DNA of 64,000 nucleotides, from contig CM072160.1 in NCBI GenBank assembly GCA_036850595.1, forward strand, positions 18,331,906 through 18,395,905, read 5' to 3'. Below the pieces are notes generated by a model. That model saw nothing but the letters and a program-made list of their open reading frames with translations, did no database searches and was not told the DNA's origin. The first letter of the stretch is position 1, and each line of letters starts with the position of its first letter. A program made the position numbers and the translations under genes. Origin of the DNA: Rhyacichthys aspro (taxonomy: Eukaryota; Chordata; Actinopteri; Gobiiformes; Rhyacichthyidae). Shown in pieces: positions 58,901-64,000 of this stretch.

Positions 58901-61727
58901 GAGATCAAATTAAGCTGTATGTGGCCCACGAACTAAAATTAGTTTGACACCCCTGGTTTAAACTCATGTCGCGGTTGCGCTGCTCTCCTCCGGCAACCCG
59001 CAAAGCAATATGGTCTATTTTGACCATTTATTTACCATTCTTGTTCACTACTTTCAGTGCACAACATTTCAGTCACTAGACATTCGGACGCCACTATAAA
59101 ATGTCATAATAACTATATTGTGGCTTTTTGGGGGGATTTCAGTGTGTATTTGGACACAAGTCAGGTCTAGAATAATTTACACGCTGCATAAAGTCTTATT
59201 AAAAGACAAAAAGTTTTATTAAAAGACAAAAAGTCTCATTAAAAGACAAAAAGTCTTATTAAAACACAAAAAGTATTATTAAAGACAAAAAGTTCTCTGC
59301 TAAATCTAATTGTGGATGTGTTGGCAAATTAAAAATTAGCATTTGCAAATTAGCATTTGCAAAAGCTAACACGTCCACAATATTTATGTTTACTGTTAAT
59401 TCCCTAACACTTTCCAAAACCAAGACACTAGAAGGATAATATTACTGCAATTCTCTTGTAATTAGAACTATTGCATTTGCAGCCATTATTTGAGCTGCTC
59501 TGGCGCTAGTAGCAGGATTAGCCGTTACATTGTGAACAACAAAGTTAGGAAACGATTTTACGACACAGCTGTTTTTTACATTGTTCAAAATTTACTCGTC
59601 ATAAAACATTAAGTATCTTTCAATAAAAACATGTAAAGATTGTTCTTGCAGTGCTACGTTGTAAAAAGGCCCCACATTAAGAAGTTGGACAAACTGAGAA
59701 AGCAGAAAACACTTAGGCCATGTCAGTTCTAATGTAAGGTGCAATGCACGTATGGAAATAAAACTCTACACCAACGCATATCCACTGAGTGCATAAGTCA
59801 TTAGCTAGGTTTTAACTTGGGCAAAAACACACTGATTCATCTGTTACCAATTTGACTATATACCAAAGGCAAGGAGCCGGAAAAATTGTGTGGATTAAAT
59901 GGATGGAAGCGGTGAATCATACTGCAGCCAAAGTCATCTCTAAAAAGGAATCATCTTAGGTAATGACCCTGAGACAACAGCTTCCTCTCTGACTCAGAAT
60001 AATTGGTCCAACAGAGCGTTAATACCAAGCCCGGACTGGGCTGAAGAAACCAAGAACAAAGAATGAGGTGTTCTTGCGGCTTCTCCAAGGAAAGGTCACA
60101 AACGGAGGGGTCAACCTTCGCCATGAATCCTCTTCACTGTCACCGCACTCCTGCCTCTCTCCGTCAGGGCCATACCCCTCCAGTGGTTCTGCTCCTCACT
60201 CTGCAGCTGTCATGATATTTACACACCTCACGAGATGCGAGCACACAACATCTATCTTCTAAAAAATTAAACCATGGTCCAGCTGCACTGTACACAGGCA
60301 AAGGGCGAAGCACCAGAGCCATTAAAGAAATCTAGACTGGTGAAATAATTGCAACATGAAAATTGTAAAACCACAAAATACTAATCAATTCACTACAAAG
60401 TTTATAGACCCTGATGCAACTGACACAATTCAGTCAACAAAGGATTCAAGGAAAATATGAATTGGAACCAAAATAAAAGTGTCTTTTATTGTCAATCTCC
60501 AAATGGCTTATGCTTGCGGCTCTCTAAAAACAAATTTAAAGAGACATAATAAATATCAACAGTGGCCTGCAGTGTATATTTGAAATAGAACATTTCATTC
60601 TCCATTATTTTTTTACAGACAGCTTTAATATGAGTACAAACAATTAAATCCCCCAAACACAGTGTCTGTTTGAATAGGCAGCACAAGCACTTTATTATTT
60701 GGCTGTGCCAAATTAAAGTAATTCTACGAGCATGAGACCTGGTCTGAGCAGCACACTACAAATGCTATATTCCATTAGTGCGTACACTGTTAGATATTAG
60801 TGACACATGGTTTTTACAAATAAGAAACTCCATGAGAACAACACAACAATCATTAAACCAGGCCTGATTTGGTGTGATGAAAAGGGTTTTTCCACTGTGA
60901 CAAACATGGTTTAAAGGCATGTTAATAGAACACTGCCAATAGTAACAAGTCTTATCTGGAGAAATTACATAATACTGAGGAAATGACGGAAAGGATATCA
61001 GTGCTGTTTCCATACAATGCCCCAGGTAGTCATGGAAACTTCATCGAACTGATGACCATCAAAGTGACAGGGAAATCACCCAAGCTTGTCAGGGCTACTC
61101 CATCTCACTCTGCTACTGACAGGAGGCGATAGGGGTTATCACCCCATATCCTGTGCTCTTAAAGCAGAGCCTGCCGTCATAGAGAAGACATGTGGTGTGT
61201 GACCAACACACACCTGTGGCTAAGACAATAATTACGATCAACAGCTTTAGTCAAAACCTATAGTTTCAGTATTCATCTGAGTAACAAGTACAAGTCTCAA
61301 ACATGTCCAGGAAGCAGCAGAGCTTGTCACTATCAGCATATCTGAGCAATGTATGTATGCATATCTGTTGCAGTTTCAAAAAGCACTTTGCGCATTGCAA
61401 TCTATGACTATCACAGACAGACTGACGTTTGGAAGAGCTTTTTGGTGAACATATCAACTCAAGCAAGGTGCGCAGATTTCTTCAAACTAACTCTAATGCA
61501 TTTAAACATAAGAAAATGGATGCCTGTGAAACATCACCCCTGAGCATAGAAACTTGGCAGATGTGTTGACTGGCAAGCCTGTGTTTTGACAAGAGAGTCA
61601 GAGCTGTGAAGTGTACCTGCTGGGGGCCATCCCCGTTGACCATGGCTGGGGGCGGTGGTGAGGCCAGGATTGGGAGGTCAGGGCTGAGAATCTGGCCGGA
61701 CTCCAGAGGTGGGGTGTGGTCTGCCAT
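19097..61727 (-). CDS. fndc3a: Fibronectin type III domain-containing protein 3A, complete coding span
   Basis: Twenty-five exons join in phase to 3717 bases and 1238 residues (human protein about 1198). The layout is a disordered Pro/His-rich N-terminus (1-280), nine FN3 domains at about 283-383, 385-478, 482-575, 577-673, 674-769, 770-864, 866-987, 988-1083 and 1083-1182, and a C-terminal hydrophobic anchor (1213-1238). With no signal peptide, it should be a tail-anchored protein of the ER/secretory membranes with its FN3 array facing the cytosol; that topology is inference. In mouse the gene is needed for spermatid-Sertoli adhesion, and in zebrafish for fin-fold integrity. FNDC3A rather than FNDC3B is shown by NPGESFTIRREDGQFQC, QVPMMSPNGSVPPIYVPPGY and RVCAIRQCQD. 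A fish-specific acidic insert lies at 886-904. The start ATG 727-725 gives the family N-terminus MADH. Confidence 0.96.
19418..21167 (-). other. fndc3a intron 24
   Basis: Contains a dispersed-repeat-like stretch near 19998-20100 ('agctgctctgtgtaactttt'). A compact, less AT-rich block at about 20760-21010 next to exon 24 could be a conserved non-coding element. No other gene is seen. Confidence 0.5.
21168..21292 (-). CDS. fndc3a: fndc3a coding exon 24 (first half of FN3-9)
   Basis: Residues 1091-1132, starting in phase 1 after TCTTCTCCTCAG and ending CAG|GTGATT in phase 0. It reads PKVERVDDSSCEVTWEALPP and on, with the core Trp of the FN3 B-strand and the MKGDP turn typical of FNDC3 proteins. 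Confidence 0.95.
21293..22609 (-). other. fndc3a intron 23
   Basis: AT-rich, with no gene, RNA or defined repeat that I can support. Confidence 0.5.
22610..22776 (-). CDS. fndc3a: fndc3a coding exon 23 (second half of FN3-8)
   Basis: Residues 1035-1090 (phase 2 in, phase 1 out), acceptor TGTCGTTGCAG, donor G|GTATCA. It encodes FVSLYKGPCHTHKVQRLNES followed by the YTFRIQAFNEAGEGPFS signature of an FN3 F-G region. Confidence 0.95.
22888..23100 (-). CDS. fndc3a: fndc3a coding exon 22 (end of FN3-7, start of FN3-8)
   Basis: Residues 964-1034. It begins RIRIQALNSLGAGPFSHTFK and includes the inter-domain PLPPQPPRLEC and the B-strand LRLKWGDG. The exon is GC-rich and its donor (AG|GTCAGG) is weaker than most in this gene. 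Confidence 0.95.
23101..23897 (-). other. fndc3a intron 21
   Basis: AT-rich. A lysine-rich plus-strand frame at 23387-23590 has no recognisable homologue and is not called as a gene. Confidence 0.5.
23898..24253 (-). CDS. fndc3a: fndc3a coding exon 21 (end of FN3-6, acidic linker, FN3-7)
   Basis: The largest coding exon: residues 846-963 plus two bases of 964. It starts AVNVAGVGPFSEAVLCQTP, passes through a long linker with a run of Asp/Glu at 886-904, then YSPSTCLGISWDPPCDHGSE and the rest of FN3-7. The acidic run is absent from the human protein, which has a short ISDDE stretch there. The donor AG|GTCGGG is weak. Confidence 0.95.
24254..25193 (-). other. fndc3a intron 20
   Basis: AT-rich DNA with nothing else that I can support. 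Confidence 0.5.
25194..25343 (-). CDS. fndc3a: fndc3a coding exon 20 (most of FN3-6)
   Basis: Residues 796-845, in phase 0 at both ends; acceptor TGTGTCCCAG, donor CAG|GTGAGC. It reads APPCNGAAVTEFRLEWG and ends LPATNYFCRVQ, the C to F strands of an FN3 domain. Confidence 0.96.
25344..26894 (-). other. fndc3a intron 19
   Basis: Holds a non-autonomous DNA transposon with inverted ends (26062-26545) and a short dispersed-repeat copy near 25775-25840. Otherwise AT-rich. Confidence 0.5.
26062..26545. mobile_element. Non-autonomous DNA transposon with about 30-bp inverted ends
   Basis: The left end CAGTACTGTACAAAAGTTTA and the complement of the right end CAGCACTGTTCAAAGTTTTA align, and both continue into GGCAGGTGTG / GACAGGTGTG. 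The interior is non-coding. No clear target duplication is visible, so the family assignment (hAT-like?) is open. Confidence 0.6.
26895..27008 (-). CDS. fndc3a: fndc3a coding exon 19 (end of FN3-5, start of FN3-6)
   Basis: Residues 758-795, phase 0 at both ends. The acceptor has a long pyrimidine tract (CCTTCTCCTTCTAG); the donor is GAG|GTGAGG. It reads FGPLSERCEITTGPGAPEQC and ends SPSCVVVSWE. Confidence 0.95.
27154..27329 (-). CDS. fndc3a: fndc3a coding exon 18 (core of FN3-5)
   Basis: Residues 699-757 (phase 1 in, phase 0 out). It encodes PPQVDGGSPVSCYSVEVSGP, then EVYQGPESDCSVGGLLPGKT and SFRLKAANKAG, close to human FNDC3A. Donor GGG|GTGAGA. Confidence 0.96.
27543..27648 (-). CDS. fndc3a: fndc3a coding exon 17 (end of FN3-4, start of FN3-5)
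   Basis: Residues 664-698 plus one base. It reads LSETLQVQTPAVPPGPCQPP and ends EVQLRW. Acceptor CTCCCTTTAAG, donor G|GTGAGT. Confidence 0.95.
27649..28405 (-). other. fndc3a intron 16
   Basis: The block at about 27950-28250 has the look of a conserved non-coding element: no repeats, several TAATTA/TTAAT sites and the palindromic TTAATCGATTA. This is inference only. Confidence 0.4.
28406..28524 (-). CDS. fndc3a: fndc3a coding exon 16 (second half of FN3-4)
   Basis: Residues 624-663. It reads VSWELVYSGPATEHVCEGLK and ends YCMSEGGQSP, with donor CCG|GTGAGT. The frame is confirmed by the phase 1 join with exon 15. Confidence 0.93.
28615..28683 (-). CDS. fndc3a: fndc3a coding exon 15 (small FN3-4 exon)
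   Basis: Residues 601-623, only 69 bases. It reads PPKDNGGAEVTKYVVELSEG, matching human PPKDNGG...KYVVEMAEG. Acceptor TGAATTTAG, donor G|GTAAGT. Confidence 0.93.
28684..29506 (-). other. fndc3a intron 14
   Basis: Half of this 823-base intron is a MITE (28707-29120) that begins only about 24 bases beyond exon 15, just upstream of that exon in transcript terms. Confidence 0.6.
28707..29120. mobile_element. MITE with GGGCTGCA inverted ends (copy A of 4)
   Basis: It starts CAGGGCTGCACGATATATCG and ends ATATCTTGCAGCCCTAG, forming inverted termini. Inside lie ATCG-rich stretches and a core 'gcattaaatcaaactgtggt' shared with copies B, C and D. No coding sequence, so non-autonomous. Confidence 0.75.
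29507..29645 (-). CDS. fndc3a: fndc3a coding exon 14 (end of FN3-3, start of FN3-4)
   Basis: Residues 555-600 plus one base. It reads VAAYNSEGKSNPSQVVEFIT and ends NSFKMAW, acceptor TTTCCCTGCAG, donor G|GTAAGG. Confidence 0.96.
29646..34238 (-). other. fndc3a intron 13 (4.6 kb)
   Basis: A repeat-derived stretch at about 29700-30200 resembles a widespread fish repeat ('ggggactggagtgatctg', 'ggcagcagcattttagatta'). A short TA microsatellite lies near 30370. Stretches at 31060-31590 and 32200-32640 are non-repetitive and could be conserved non-coding DNA. No gene is recognised. Confidence 0.45.
29700..30200. repeat. Degraded dispersed fish repeat
   Basis: It contains 'aaggtgctttacagaagaca' and, further on, 'ctggcagcagcattttagat', phrases typical of an abundant teleost repeat. 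Boundaries and class are uncertain. Confidence 0.35.
34239..34325 (-). CDS. fndc3a: fndc3a coding exon 13 (FN3-3)
   Basis: Residues 526-554, phase 0 at both ends. It reads GYGFQPSYDGEELSCTAKNL then HRSTKYKFR, almost identical in pattern to human FNDC3A. Acceptor CTCTCCCACAG, donor CGG|GTAAGC. Confidence 0.96.
34326..35571 (-). other. fndc3a intron 12
   Basis: Contains a LINE 3' fragment (34815-35118) on the opposite strand and a short dispersed-repeat copy near 34665-34715. Confidence 0.5.
34815..35118 (+). mobile_element. LINE 3' fragment (copy 2 of 4, best preserved)
   Basis: The plus strand encodes a degenerate piece ending LRSVSCRTERHKNSFFPTE, like the C-terminus of fish non-LTR reverse transcriptase ORFs. 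It then ends with 'ccttggggattaataaagct' and a gaactgaact tail, a typical LINE 3' end. It is broken upstream. Confidence 0.6.
35572..35746 (-). CDS. fndc3a: fndc3a coding exon 12 (end of FN3-2, start of FN3-3)
   Basis: Residues 467-525 (phase 2 in, phase 0 out). It reads EFSEVVDLFTSCSVPLPPFP, then the B-strand MAGVTWLCLKWQRP and IYYILEMEEEGS. Donor TCG|GTATGT. Confidence 0.95.
35910..36034 (-). CDS. fndc3a: fndc3a coding exon 11 (FN3-2)
   Basis: Residues 426-466 plus two bases. It reads GKGTGTFEQCYYGPQKQYRV and ends AAKNDMGV. I place the donor at AG|GTAGGG rather than the GT four bases earlier, because only this keeps the frame into exon 12 (human NDYGTSGFSE). Confidence 0.93.
36123..36176 (-). 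CDS. fndc3a: fndc3a coding exon 10 (small FN3-2 exon)
   Basis: Residues 408-425, 54 bases, phase 0. It reads APCDNGSKIQNYILQWDE. Acceptor ATATCCACAG, donor GAG|GTACTA. Confidence 0.95.
36177..36573 (-). other. fndc3a intron 9
   Basis: A short AT-rich intron; nothing else seen. Confidence 0.6.
36574..36712 (-). CDS. fndc3a: fndc3a coding exon 9 (end of FN3-1, start of FN3-2)
   Basis: Residues 361-407. It reads VQAICNCLQGSLSEAVSFTT, then CEPDPPNAPRKASGTKNTLV and LQWK. Acceptor TTTTTCTCCAG, donor AAG|GTAGAG. Confidence 0.95.
36807..36866 (-). CDS. fndc3a: fndc3a coding exon 8 (small FN3-1 exon)
   Basis: Residues 341-361, 60 bases. It reads GEELSATLEDLRPATDYHV, matching human GEETNITLNDLKPAMDYH. 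The donor AG|GTTGTC is the weakest in the gene, but both flanking exons fit its phase. Confidence 0.92.
36867..37794 (-). other. fndc3a intron 7
   Basis: AT-rich, with a T-tract near 37650; no gene or defined repeat. Confidence 0.5.
37795..37961 (-). CDS. fndc3a: fndc3a coding exon 7 (start of FN3-1)
   Basis: Residues 286-340 plus two bases. It reads VSDVQARGATVSWSAPTKPD, a loop longer than in other domains, then YEVSISFSGKDGKYKSVY. Acceptor TTGTGTTTAG, donor TG|GTAAGC. Confidence 0.95.
37962..38521 (-). other. fndc3a intron 6
   Basis: Largely occupied by a degraded element (38098-38420). Confidence 0.45.
38098..38420. repeat. Degraded DNA-element-like repeat
   Basis: 'aaaaagtttggacactgtat' at one end and 'tgtcccgactttttgaggtg' inside resemble phrases of a common fish DNA-element family. 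The ends are not resolved. Confidence 0.35.
38522..38580 (-). CDS. fndc3a: fndc3a coding exon 6 (linker before FN3-1)
   Basis: Residues 266-285. It reads ELDEEAKALLALLSTISKPV, matching human DEETKAFEALLSNIVKPV. Acceptor TTAACTCCTCAG, donor GTG|GTGAGT. Confidence 0.94.
39052..39336 (-). CDS. fndc3a: fndc3a coding exon 5 (basic, disordered linker)
   Basis: Residues 171-265 plus one base. It contains RTSKTYERLQKKLKERQ, a conserved basic helix of FNDC3A, and SPPPSPQK; the rest is Gly/Ser-rich and poorly conserved. A second in-frame acceptor nine bases upstream (exon start 39345) would add three residues, so a NAGNAG-like choice is possible. Confidence 0.92.
39337..40780 (-). other. fndc3a intron 4
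   Basis: AT-rich, with a short irregular AGTACTAT stretch near 39785-39815; nothing else supported. Confidence 0.5.
40781..41027 (-). CDS. fndc3a: fndc3a coding exon 4 (Pro/His-rich region)
   Basis: Residues 89-170 plus one base. It reads IIEENGVRRVLVLPQQPEFH and is then dominated by Pro and His (HHPPPPPHAH, MMPPPPHLY), ending YHPAHIYSEQ. The opening matches human IEDNGVRRVVVVPQAPEFHP. Acceptor TTCTCTCTCAG, donor G|GTAAGT. Confidence 0.95.
41028..41689 (-). other. fndc3a intron 3
   Basis: AT-rich; nothing else seen. Confidence 0.5.
41690..41766 (-). CDS. fndc3a: fndc3a coding exon 3 (MMSPNGSVPPIYVPPGY)
   Basis: Residues 63-88. It reads PAQVPMMSPNGSVPPIYVPP and GYVSQ, nearly identical to human FNDC3A and distinct from FNDC3B. 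Acceptor TTCTTCACAG, donor CAA|GTAAGC. The MM pair is a possible start for shorter isoforms. Confidence 0.96.
42293..42376 (+). mobile_element. LINE 3' fragment (copy 3 of 4)
   Basis: It shares 'agtttggaaactcagacact' and 'acatggaccatcccctgcac' with copy 2. It is short and truncated on both sides. Confidence 0.5.
45082..45363. mobile_element. MITE with GGGCTGCA inverted ends (copy B of 4)
   Basis: It starts CTAGGGCTGCACAATATT and ends GATATATTGTGCACCCCTAA. Its core, 'accacagtttgatttaatgc', is the reverse complement of that in copy A, so it lies in the opposite orientation. It is shorter than A by an internal deletion. Confidence 0.7.
46651..47052. other. Homopolymer C/G/A block, probable sequencing or assembly failure
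   Basis: About 400 bases are almost entirely runs of C, then G, then alternating long A and G runs, unlike anything around them. Long frames open across it encode only Gly, Lys and Pro. It abuts a genuine repeat end, so a hard-to-read element has probably collapsed into miscalled homopolymers. It should not be annotated as coding. Confidence 0.8.
47053..47182. repeat. End of a teleost repeat with TCCGGAAAATACGGTA terminus
   Basis: It contains 'gggggtgcggcttatattta' and ends 'tagtccggaaaatacggta', the terminal phrase of a repeat found widely in fish genomes. The other end is lost in the homopolymer block. Confidence 0.6.
49805..50109. mobile_element. MITE fragment (copy C of 4)
   Basis: It shares 'caccacagtttgatttaatg' and the right end GCGATATATTGTGCAGTCCTAA with copies B and D. 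The left terminus is missing or unrecognisable. Confidence 0.6.
52496..52571 (-). CDS. fndc3a: fndc3a coding exon 2 (NPGESFTIRREDGQFQC)
   Basis: Residues 38-62 plus one base. It reads VILVQVNPGESFTIRREDGQ and FQCIP, almost identical to human FNDC3A. Acceptor TTTTTCTCCACAG, donor CCAG|GTGAGA. Confidence 0.96.
52905..53297. mobile_element. MITE fragment (copy D of 4)
   Basis: It has 'gcaccacagtttgatgtaag' in the core and the right end GTGACATATTGTGCAGTCCC. The left end is degraded (ATGCGATATGCAATAACTAT). Same orientation as B and C. Confidence 0.6.
53440..55100 (-). promoter_or_regulatory. fndc3a: GC/CpG-rich block, possible alternative fndc3a promoter
   Basis: Between exons 1 and 2 the base composition rises sharply, with many CpGs at 53440-53760, 54170-54350 and 54700-54960. 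On the minus strand 53472 ends a segment with a consensus donor (GAG|GTAAAC) that could splice to exon 2. A purine-rich GGGAGGGAG run (54735-54780) resembles a TATA-less promoter. As I recall, FNDC3A has shorter isoforms made from an internal first exon, which would fit this position. The exact transcription start is not visible. Confidence 0.4.
53472..53705 (-). other. fndc3a: Candidate alternative first exon of fndc3a
   Basis: The frame is open across the segment and it ends in GAG|GTAAAC at 53472/53471. The right boundary is unknown. Whether it is translated or only 5' UTR cannot be told; the peptide has no recognisable similarity. Confidence 0.3.
55420..55560. repeat. Degenerate AT-rich repeat of TCAGAATTCTAAGATTAAA units
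   Basis: Several units of 'gtcagaattctaagattaaa' occur in direct and partly inverted order (TCTGAATTC / GAATTCAGA). Confidence 0.6.
58355..58955. mobile_element. Degraded hAT-like element
   Basis: The right end reads 'attagtttgacacccctgg', matching the terminal phrase of the element at 9940-10410. 'tctggcccatgggatgattt' inside, and 'gtggcccacgaac' near the right end, fit the same superfamily. The left end is not resolved. Two short plus-strand frames across it have no recognisable transposase. Confidence 0.4.
59191..59295. repeat. Tandem repeat, about 4-5 units of 22-23 bp
   Basis: Units of the form TTATTAAAAGACAAAAAGTC vary slightly and lie in direct tandem. No spacers, so not a CRISPR-like structure. 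Confidence 0.85.
61617..61727 (-). CDS. fndc3a: fndc3a coding exon 1 (translation start)
   Basis: Residues 1-37. It reads MADHTPPLESGQILSPDLPI and ends VNGDGPQQ|, matching human MAEHPPLLDTTQILSSDISL in pattern. The start ATG is at 61727-61725 with A at -3. The same exon extends to 61760 as 5' UTR after the acceptor TCTGCTGCAG, so at least one earlier non-coding exon exists. Donor CAG|GTACAC. Confidence 0.94.
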
Positions 61728-61760
61728 GTTTCCCTCATTCACACCACTGAAGAGGTTCTC
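61728..61760 (-). other. fndc3a: 5' UTR part of fndc3a exon 1
   Basis: These 33 bases lie between the acceptor (CTGCTGCAG ending at 61761) and the ATG. The short upstream sequence is in frame and has no stop. Confidence 0.6.
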
Positions 61761-64000
61761 CTGCAGCAGACATAAAGGCAATCAATGTAGTTTTACAAAA
61801 ACACCATTGTTTAGGAGCCAGCACTTTAGGACTACACAAAAATGTTATATGCAGGCAAAACTAAGCTCAAGCTCACAGTAACATGATAAATAAATTTTAT
61901 GTTTTACTGGAACTGGGCATTTGAAACCACTGTTTTTTTCTTTAAAAGCATAACAATCAATCTGGATTTTCATATTTTTGTGCTGAGCAATTTTCAGTAC
62001 AAGACAAAACACAATCATTTAAATGCAAAGCCTCTCTACTGGGTTATTTCCAGTCATGTAGTGAAAGGGTGTATCACACCATGGTGGAAATGTGATCCAC
62101 AGCATAATAAATTTTCAAACACATCCTTCGTACTCCATTGCCAGTCATCCACTGGCTGCATTTTCTGGCACTACGGCCCAATATTTTCTGATGCTATCAT
62201 TGAGATGTAATGCTCGGCAGCTGTTCCACTAAACTTAACAAGCCAGATCACATATGAGAGTCGGCCTGGACTCATTTTATTCATGGGATAATGCATCATC
62301 TCTGGATAGGTCAGCTGAGACTCCCTACAGCTAGTAGGGACATTAAAACAATATGACTTTGGATTCAGTGACATCAAATATACTGCTGTAAAAAGGTGGA
62401 CGAGGGAGAGATGTGTGATGCAACAAACAGAAATTCTACCAACTTTCGATGTATGGATGGTGTACGATGTAGGGGTGTTATGATTTACCAATCTCTTGTC
62501 ATTAATAATGTACTTGGTCAAATGTGTAATTTTTACTTAATAATCAAACGTTTATATTATTGTTTAATGTAAAAAATAAACTGCTGCAAATGTTTAGGTA
62601 TTTTGGTTTGGAGACTGACTGGAAGTACAACAGGACAAATGCCATACTGAACACCATGGACCTCGGATGTCTGAGATCAGCAAGCTGCAGGACAGAACGC
62701 CACAACAACTCCTTCCAGACTGCCATTAGACTGTATAATCAATCAGTCTATCTCCTTGGGGATTAAAGTTGAACTGAATTTCTACAGCATACACAGTACC
62801 AACTATGATACAACTGTTGAACTGCACATGACGTAAAGTGTCAGTGCACAAGTTTGTTTTAATCAGCTGCTGCTCTTAATTATTAAGTGTATGTTTAGCA
62901 AGACCGTTTGCTGACCCGTGTGGGGTAACACATGCAACTAACCGACTGAGTTTGAGACAAAAGGAAAGAGCGAGCCCTGACCTGGAGAGAGTCAGGAGTC
63001 TGGGACCTGTTAAGTAGAGTCTGGATGGAGTATACACAGCACAAGGTCTCCACAGCACCGTCAGGTCCAACTTTTCTTAATCACTTTTGGCTCATTTGTG
63101 ACAGCACAAGGACACACACTCTTTTGTATCTTTACCTTTACTCTGCTTTGTTGGATCATAGACCTTTCGTATTGCATGTAGTTTCCTTTGATTTTAATTT
63201 CGTTTACAGATTGCTTGTTGAAGTGAGGCCTGAGAAACTTAAAAGGACTGTGCACCAGCGTAGGTCTGTTGAAACAGCTCTGTAACCTGTTTGTGTTGGT
63301 GTGGTTTGTTGGGGTTCATTGTGTTTTAATGTTTCAAGATCACCTTAAAGAGTGTTGCCTTTTTAACCTGCGTCTGTGGCTTAATCACAACCATAGAGAG
63401 TGCAGCTCTTTTATGCACGTCACCACAATCTATTTTCTGCTAACATGTTAGGCACAATAACTGTTTGTAGCTGTATTACTGTGTAGCTGATTAAGTCATT
63501 CAAACTAAACCACTACAAAAGACTTCAAAATGAAATGACACAGAAAAAAAAAAAAAAGTGCTAAATGTTGAATAAGGGCATAGTTAATGTCTTTACAATA
63601 CATGGAAGCCTATAATTAAAAAAAAAGGTTTTGGTTAGCGATGTGAATCAAATGGTATCACACAATAGGATGCGAATTTACAATACACTCCACAATAACG
63701 TGTCCACAATAGCAATATCACAACACAACAATTTTCCAGTCATTTCAATATGATATTTTCTAAACAACAATACAATTAAAATCATGAAGCTGAAGCCCAG
63801 ATCACATTTTCTCTAATTTAGTTAGTGATTGTCACTCCTATATGCCTTACATGTGCTCTGGAGACCAATGAATGAGAGTAGAACATCGATCACTATGCCA
63901 ACATTACAGTGTATTAATGTACTACTCCACTGCCCAAGAAAATATGGATGGGTAAACAATGCAACTGGAAGAATTTCATTTCATTCTCTTGTTTGTCCCA
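61761..64000. other. Upstream intron of fndc3a, with a LINE fragment
   Basis: Presumably the intron between a 5' non-coding exon outside the window and exon 1. It contains the LINE fragment at 62600-62780 and, near 63640-63790, AT-rich repeat-like sequence that I could not assign. No promoter is evident. Confidence 0.4.
62600..62780 (+). mobile_element. LINE 3' fragment (copy 4 of 4)
   Basis: The plus strand encodes a remnant with LRSASCRTERHNNSFQTAI, followed by 'ccttggggattaaagttgaa' and a short tail. It aligns with copy 2 through the CRTERH region and the 3' end. Confidence 0.6.

Larger units (their letters stand above)
52572..61616 (-). other. fndc3a intron 1 (9.0 kb)
   Basis: Contains MITE copy D (about 52905-53297), the GC-rich block 53440-55100 (possible internal promoter), a degenerate AT repeat (55420-55560), a hAT-like end near 58955 and a tandem repeat (59191-59295). 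The stretches 56030-56480 and 57060-57540 are non-repetitive, with no coding that I can support. Confidence 0.5.

Noticed and set aside
59191..59295. CRISPR-like array
   Set aside because: Units are contiguous with no unique spacers, and the DNA is from a vertebrate.
19097..61727. Calling the FN3 gene fndc3b
   Set aside because: The N-terminal MADH start, FTIRREDGQFQC, the YVPPGY exon and RVCAIRQCQD match FNDC3A; FNDC3B differs at each of these.

Overview
The window is vertebrate nuclear DNA, almost certainly from a teleost fish and probably a percomorph. It shows spliced genes with GT-AG introns, AT-rich intergenic and intronic DNA, a tRNA-derived SINE, LINE 3' tails, hAT-like non-autonomous elements, and MITE families of the kind dispersed through fish genomes. 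The species cannot be named from the sequence.

Two genes are certain, both on the minus strand. The first is mlnr, the motilin receptor, a class A GPCR of 358 residues in two coding exons (12137-11369 and 7395-7088). The second is fndc3a, fibronectin type III domain containing 3A. It has 25 coding exons running from 61727 down to 19097, and every splice phase closes to give one 1238-residue protein: a proline-rich N-terminus, nine FN3 domains and a C-terminal membrane anchor. The pair matches the FNDC3A-MLNR neighbourhood of human 13q14.2, in the same relative orientation. It is not the paralogous FNDC3B-GHSR pair.

Layout from the left. Positions 1-1120 hold the CpG-rich 5' end of a third minus-strand gene that leaves the window; by synteny cdadc1 is a candidate, but this is not proven. 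Positions 1120-7087 are intergenic and contain a possible small plus-strand transcript. The mlnr gene occupies 7088-12137, with a probable 5' non-coding exon near 13711-13860; the DNA between holds a SINE with a clear target-site duplication. Positions 13900-16930 are intergenic. The fndc3a 3' UTR covers about 16930-19096, and fndc3a exons and introns fill the rest. Introns 1 and 2 are about 9.0 and 10.7 kb. Intron 1 contains a GC/CpG-rich block (53.4-55.1 kb) that looks like an internal promoter.

The two genes are not a functional unit: one is a gut-hormone receptor, the other a tail-anchored secretory-pathway protein. No undescribed biological system is evident. The best leads are the alternative fndc3a promoter, a fish-specific acidic insert in Fndc3a, the short extracellular loop 2 of the receptor, a four-copy MITE family inside fndc3a introns, a hAT-like element carrying an internal minisatellite, and a roughly 400-bp homopolymer block near 46.7-47.05 kb that looks like a consensus or assembly failure.
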